Below, piece by piece: positions 7,801 through 9,377 of a DNA stretch of 9,377 nt (positions are counted from its first letter, which is position 1; every line of letters starts with the position of its first letter). The position numbers and the translations under genes are program-made. Under the pieces are notes generated by a model. The model made no database searches and was not told the origin of the DNA. It saw nothing but the letters and a program-made list of their open reading frames with translations. Source of the stretch: Candidatus Baldrarchaeota archaeon (GTDB taxonomy: Archaea; Asgardarchaeota; Baldrarchaeia; Baldrarchaeales; DXJG01); contig JAUQZC010000116.1 of NCBI GenBank assembly GCA_030587435.1, positions 1-9,377 on the forward strand. Direction: 5' to 3'.

Positions 7801-7807
7801 TCACCTT
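7801..7807 (-). promoter_or_regulatory. Ribosome-binding site of Cas7 #2
   Basis: Minus-strand AAGGTGA, 8 nt before the ATG at 7792 and overlapping the TAA stop of Cas7 #1. It favours the ATG over the GTG at 7804, which lies inside this site. Confidence 0.6.
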
Positions 7808-8507
7808 AAAAAAGTTTTACCTCCCCTATTTTTACTTCTCCGTTTTCTAAAACCATTTTCTCCACCCTTTCTATTTTTAGCTGCACTCTTCCCATCCCCA
7901 CGCTCTTTCTCCCTCCCAATACAACTTCTCCCATCCTCAATTTATTTAAAAGATACAAAATAATCTTAGTTTCATCCTTATCCCTATCCTCTAAGCTTAT
8001 TCTCCCATCAATTTCAAAGATTCTATTATCGTTATTCGATGTAAACTCGGTATTCGGAACTACATATTCTATATCAAACAGTCTACCTGGAATTTGCGCG
8101 CCAGTTACTCTACTTATACTTACACAAGTTCTGCTCTCTGTGATAGCATCCTTAGCATACAGATTGTGAACTATGATAGCCGAGGAAATCGTTGGGCCAC
8201 CAAAGATTCTACAGATTACACAAGGCTCATAATTCTCATTTTTACTTTCTGCTTCTTTCTTCCAATCCAGTTCTTCTCCCTTAAATATATCACACACAGA
8301 GAGCCCCAAAATTCTCGCATATCTTTCTGCCTCAGTTCTAAGGACTCCTTTGAGCGAACTACCAGGTATATAAGGTATATTGTTTAATCTTACTATAGGA
8401 TTATCGATAGCCCCAGTTAGTGCTCCTTTCCCAGCGCCTATCGAAAGAGGATCTAAATTAACAATCTTCCCCTTGACAATATATTTTTCTACAAACAAAT
8501 TCCGCAT
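7806..8507 (-). CDS. csm3: Cas7-family RAMP protein (Cas7 #1), Csm3-like
   Basis: 233 residues, close to the usual Csm3 length. Csm3 forms the crRNA-bound backbone and cuts target RNA at 6-nt intervals. Seen here: LSIGAGKGALTG (21-32), DNPIVR with D35 in the place of the Csm3 catalytic Asp, IPYIPGSSLKGVLRTEAERYA (44-64), cysteines C72, C96 and C99 (CVIC) followed by RIFGG, TGAQIPGRLFDIEYVVP (135-151) and LGGRKSVGMGRV (197-208). This is the most canonical Cas7 of the five. The ATG follows GAGGGGGT by 3 nt and lies 9 nt after the small-subunit stop. It shares a 43-bp perfect DNA identity with the next gene over the PGSSLKGVLR element. Confidence 0.95.
   Translation of the reverse strand: MRNLFVEKYIVKGKIVNLDPLSIGAGKGALTGAIDNPIVRLNNIPYIPGSSLKGVLRTEAERYARILGLSVCDIFKGEELDWKKEAESKNENYEPCVICRIFGGPTISSAIIVHNLYAKDAITESRTCVSISRVTGAQIPGRLFDIEYVVPNTEFTSNNDNRIFEIDGRISLEDRDKDETKIILYLLNKLRMGEVVLGGRKSVGMGRVQLKIERVEKMVLENGEVKIGEVKLF
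8335..8377 (-). repeat. 43-bp repeat, copy in Cas7 #1
   Basis: Identical base for base to 7590-7632, at a distance of 745 bp in the same orientation, within the YIPGSSLKGVLRT element of the neighbouring paralogue. Confidence 0.9.
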
Positions 8508-8516
8508 AAAACCCCC

Positions 8517-8876
8517 TCACTTAGCCAATCTATTTATGAACTCCTTAAAGCTACTGACACCAGTAACATTACTTTCATAAACCCATTTCATAAGGGTAAG
8601 ATATCTACTGACGTTTTCCCTAAGCTCATCACCCTTATACCTCTCATACATGTTTTTGAGATGCGAAAGCATTACTCTACTTACGGATCTATCTATTTCT
8701 CGTCTACCCGTCTGCCTTGCAATGTACAAAATCAGTTCCTTAAAAGCCTTATCAGCATCGGGATTCCCCTGAAAAACAGAAATTATATTATTCATAGTGC
8801 TTTTATCAATTCTATTAATAGCTTTTGAACCAGCTTGAACCGCAAGATCATAAATGTCTATTGAAGATTCTCCCAT
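8517..8876 (-). CDS. cas11: Type III small subunit (Cas11/Csm2-like), first gene of the operon
   Basis: 119 residues from the ATG at 8876. The frame is open to an ATG at 8918, but the internal start is preferred: AGGGGGT lies 9 nt before it, and the TATA box at 8926-8935 would place the transcript start near 8905, downstream of the first ATG. The protein is all-helical and carries a segment FKELILYIARQTGRREI near residues 46-62 followed by LKNMYERYKGD and a YLTLMKWVYE helix, a pattern typical of type III small subunits that line the inner side of the crRNA filament. Size fits Csm2/Cmr5-type proteins. It has no catalytic motif, as expected. Its place directly before the Csm3-like gene is standard. 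The family call rests on pattern and context, since small subunits diverge strongly. Confidence 0.85.
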   Translation of the reverse strand: MGESSIDIYDLAVQAGSKAINRIDKSTMNNIISVFQGNPDADKAFKELILYIARQTGRREIDRSVSRVMLSHLKNMYERYKGDELRENVSRYLTLMKWVYESNVTGVSSFKEFINRLAK

Positions 8877-8885
8877 AACAATTTG

Positions 8886-8892
8886 ACCCCCT
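8886..8892 (-). promoter_or_regulatory. Ribosome-binding site of the small-subunit gene
   Basis: Minus-strand AGGGGGT, ending 9 nt before the ATG at 8876. It decides the internal start over the ATG at 8918. Confidence 0.7.
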
Positions 8893-8925
8893 AACCTTCT
8901 CACATCTAAATTTAGCATTAAGTGT

Positions 8926-8935
8926 AATATATAAA
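8926..8935 (-). promoter_or_regulatory. Archaeal TATA box of the cas operon
   Basis: Minus-strand TTTATATATT with A-rich sequence upstream. The usual archaeal distance (about 25-27 nt) puts transcription start near 8905, about 30 nt before the ATG at 8876. It is the only strong minus-strand TATA-like element just upstream of the first gene. Confidence 0.65.
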
Positions 8936-8946
8936 TATTTATTAAG

Positions 8947-8965
8947 GAAGCCTAAAAACGGCTTC
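8947..8965. repeat. Inverted repeat next to the operon TATA box
   Basis: GAAGCC (8947-8952) and GGCTTC (8960-8965) form a perfect 6-bp inverted repeat with a 7-nt spacer, ending 11 bp upstream of the TATA box on the minus strand. This is a suitable place for an activator or repressor site. The short length allows chance occurrence. Confidence 0.4.
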
Positions 8966-9089
8966 TCTCTCTAAAAGCTTACAAATGGAGAATGATCTTC
9001 TTCACCTCTTTTCTATCAGTGCCAGAACTTTAAATCCCCCTTTCTAACCGAAAGCTTCTGAAATACGCAAGCGAAATGGAAATTTGAAC

Positions 9090-9116
9090 AAAATTGACAT
9101 CAACCTAGTCAATTTT
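9090..9116. repeat. Inverted repeat with 9-nt spacer
   Basis: AAAATTGAC (9090-9098) and GTCAATTTT (9108-9116) are perfectly complementary with a 9-nt spacer. On the plus strand the right arm runs into a T tract, so it could be a weak terminator; it could equally be an operator. It lies between two CAAGCGAA direct repeats (9068-9075 and 9122-9129). Confidence 0.5.
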
Positions 9117-9129
9117 TCACTCAAGCGAA

Positions 9130-9145
9130 CGAAAGTATTTAAATA
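9130..9145 (+). promoter_or_regulatory. Putative plus-strand BRE/TATA promoter
   Basis: CGAAAG followed by TATTTAAATA resembles an archaeal BRE plus TATA box pointing away from the cas operon. The expected start point falls near 9165-9168. No convincing protein gene follows: the ATG at 9165 opens only 11 codons before TAA at 9198-9200. A short untranslated RNA is possible. Confidence 0.45.
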
Positions 9146-9198
9146 GAAAAACAAGTGCAAAAATATGAGTAGTTTAAAAAATCTTCAAAGCGTAGTTT

Positions 9199-9237
9199 AA
9201 GCTAAATTTAGCTTGGTAGTATCATATTCACTACCAA
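9199..9237. repeat. 16-bp palindrome followed by an 8-bp hairpin
   Basis: A perfect 16-bp palindrome (AAGCTAAATTTAGCTT, 9199-9214) overlaps a perfect 8-bp inverted repeat, TTGGTAGT (9213-9220) and ACTACCAA (9230-9237), with a 9-nt spacer. The two share the TT at 9213-9214, so as RNA the structures would be partly exclusive. They start about 30 nt after the predicted start point of the plus-strand promoter. Confidence 0.6.
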
Positions 9238-9377
9238 CACGTTTCTCTAATGATAGTTTCATTTAAAATTAACCGTAAACTCATCAAAAAACCTTTAAAC
9301 CGTTTTCATTCTAGATTCAGGAAATTTCAGCTGAACTTAATTTATTTTAAACTGTTAGTAAAAAGACCGAAGTAACA

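Larger units (their letters stand above)
8936..9377. other. Upstream region without a convincing gene
   Basis: About 440 bp, AT-rich. It holds the inverted repeats and the plus-strand promoter-like element listed separately. There is no CRISPR repeat unit, no tRNA cloverleaf and no C/D box pair. A 41-codon plus-strand frame (9250-9375, ATG to TAA) encodes a very basic peptide rich in Lys and Arg but has no ribosome-binding site and is not called as a gene. Confidence 0.6.

Noticed and set aside
8094..8580. Two plus-strand frames opposite Cas7 #1
   Set aside because: They are antisense to a canonical Csm3-like gene and no supporting signals were found.
8877..8918. N-terminal 14-codon extension of the small subunit
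   Set aside because: The TATA box position predicts transcription starting downstream of the ATG at 8918, and a good ribosome-binding site precedes the ATG at 8876.
9190..9240. tRNA-like sequence around the hairpin
   Set aside because: No T-loop GTTCRANNC, no acceptor stem pairing and no anticodon arm in register.
9241..9290. C/D box small RNA on the minus strand (TTGATGA at 9281-9287)
   Set aside because: No D box (CUGA) occurs at a suitable distance downstream and no C'/D' pair is visible.
9250..9375. 41-codon plus-strand frame encoding a very basic peptide
   Set aside because: No ribosome-binding site, no promoter at a suitable distance and no recognisable motif; a frame of this length is expected by chance in AT-rich DNA. 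RNA-seq or conservation could revive it.
8936..9377. CRISPR array or leader
   Set aside because: There is no pair of 24-37 bp direct repeats with regular spacers; the longest direct repeat seen here is only about 8-9 bp.

Overview
The window is almost entirely one minus-strand CRISPR-Cas operon encoding a type III effector (Csm-like) complex. Its gene content fits subtype III-D best: a Csx10-type Cas5, one Cas10, a small subunit and five separate Cas7-family (RAMP) paralogues. The organism is most likely an archaeon, probably a thermophile in or near the Thermoproteota (Crenarchaeota). I infer this from the AT-rich DNA, the archaeal BRE/TATA-like promoter elements, the strong GGAGG/GGGGG ribosome-binding sites, the frequent TTG starts and the multi-Cas7 layout, which recalls the Saccharolobus solfataricus III-D Csm complex. 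No species is claimed.

Layout, in transcription order from right to left: upstream region with a minus-strand TATA box and several inverted repeats (8877-9377); small subunit Cas11/Csm2-like (8517-8876); Cas7 #1, Csm3-like (7806-8507); Cas7 #2 (6932-7792); Cas7 #3, Csm5-like (5989-6963); an unrecognised 97-residue protein (5712-6005); Cas10 with intact HD and GGDD motifs and a four-Cys zinc motif (3055-5715); short Cas7 #4 without a Cys cluster (2416-3054); Csx10-like Cas5 (1328-2419); Cas7 #5 (439-1335); and an unrecognised gene cut by the left edge (1-454). Genes touch or overlap at nearly every junction, so this is one translationally coupled transcription unit.

Expected joint function: Cas10 and Csx10 cap the 5' handle end of a crRNA, the different Cas7 proteins form a heteromeric backbone, and the small subunit lines the groove. 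On target RNA recognition the Cas7 subunits with a loop aspartate would cut the RNA. The Cas10 palm would make cyclic oligoadenylates and its HD domain could cut ssDNA. No cas1, cas2, cas6, CRISPR array, Csm6/Csx1-type effector or ring nuclease is visible here.

The most notable points are a 43-bp perfect DNA identity between the adjacent cas7 #1 and cas7 #2 genes, two unrecognised proteins embedded in the operon, uneven retention of catalytic and zinc residues among the Cas7 paralogues, and a plus-strand promoter-like element followed by a 16-bp palindrome and hairpin in the upstream region.
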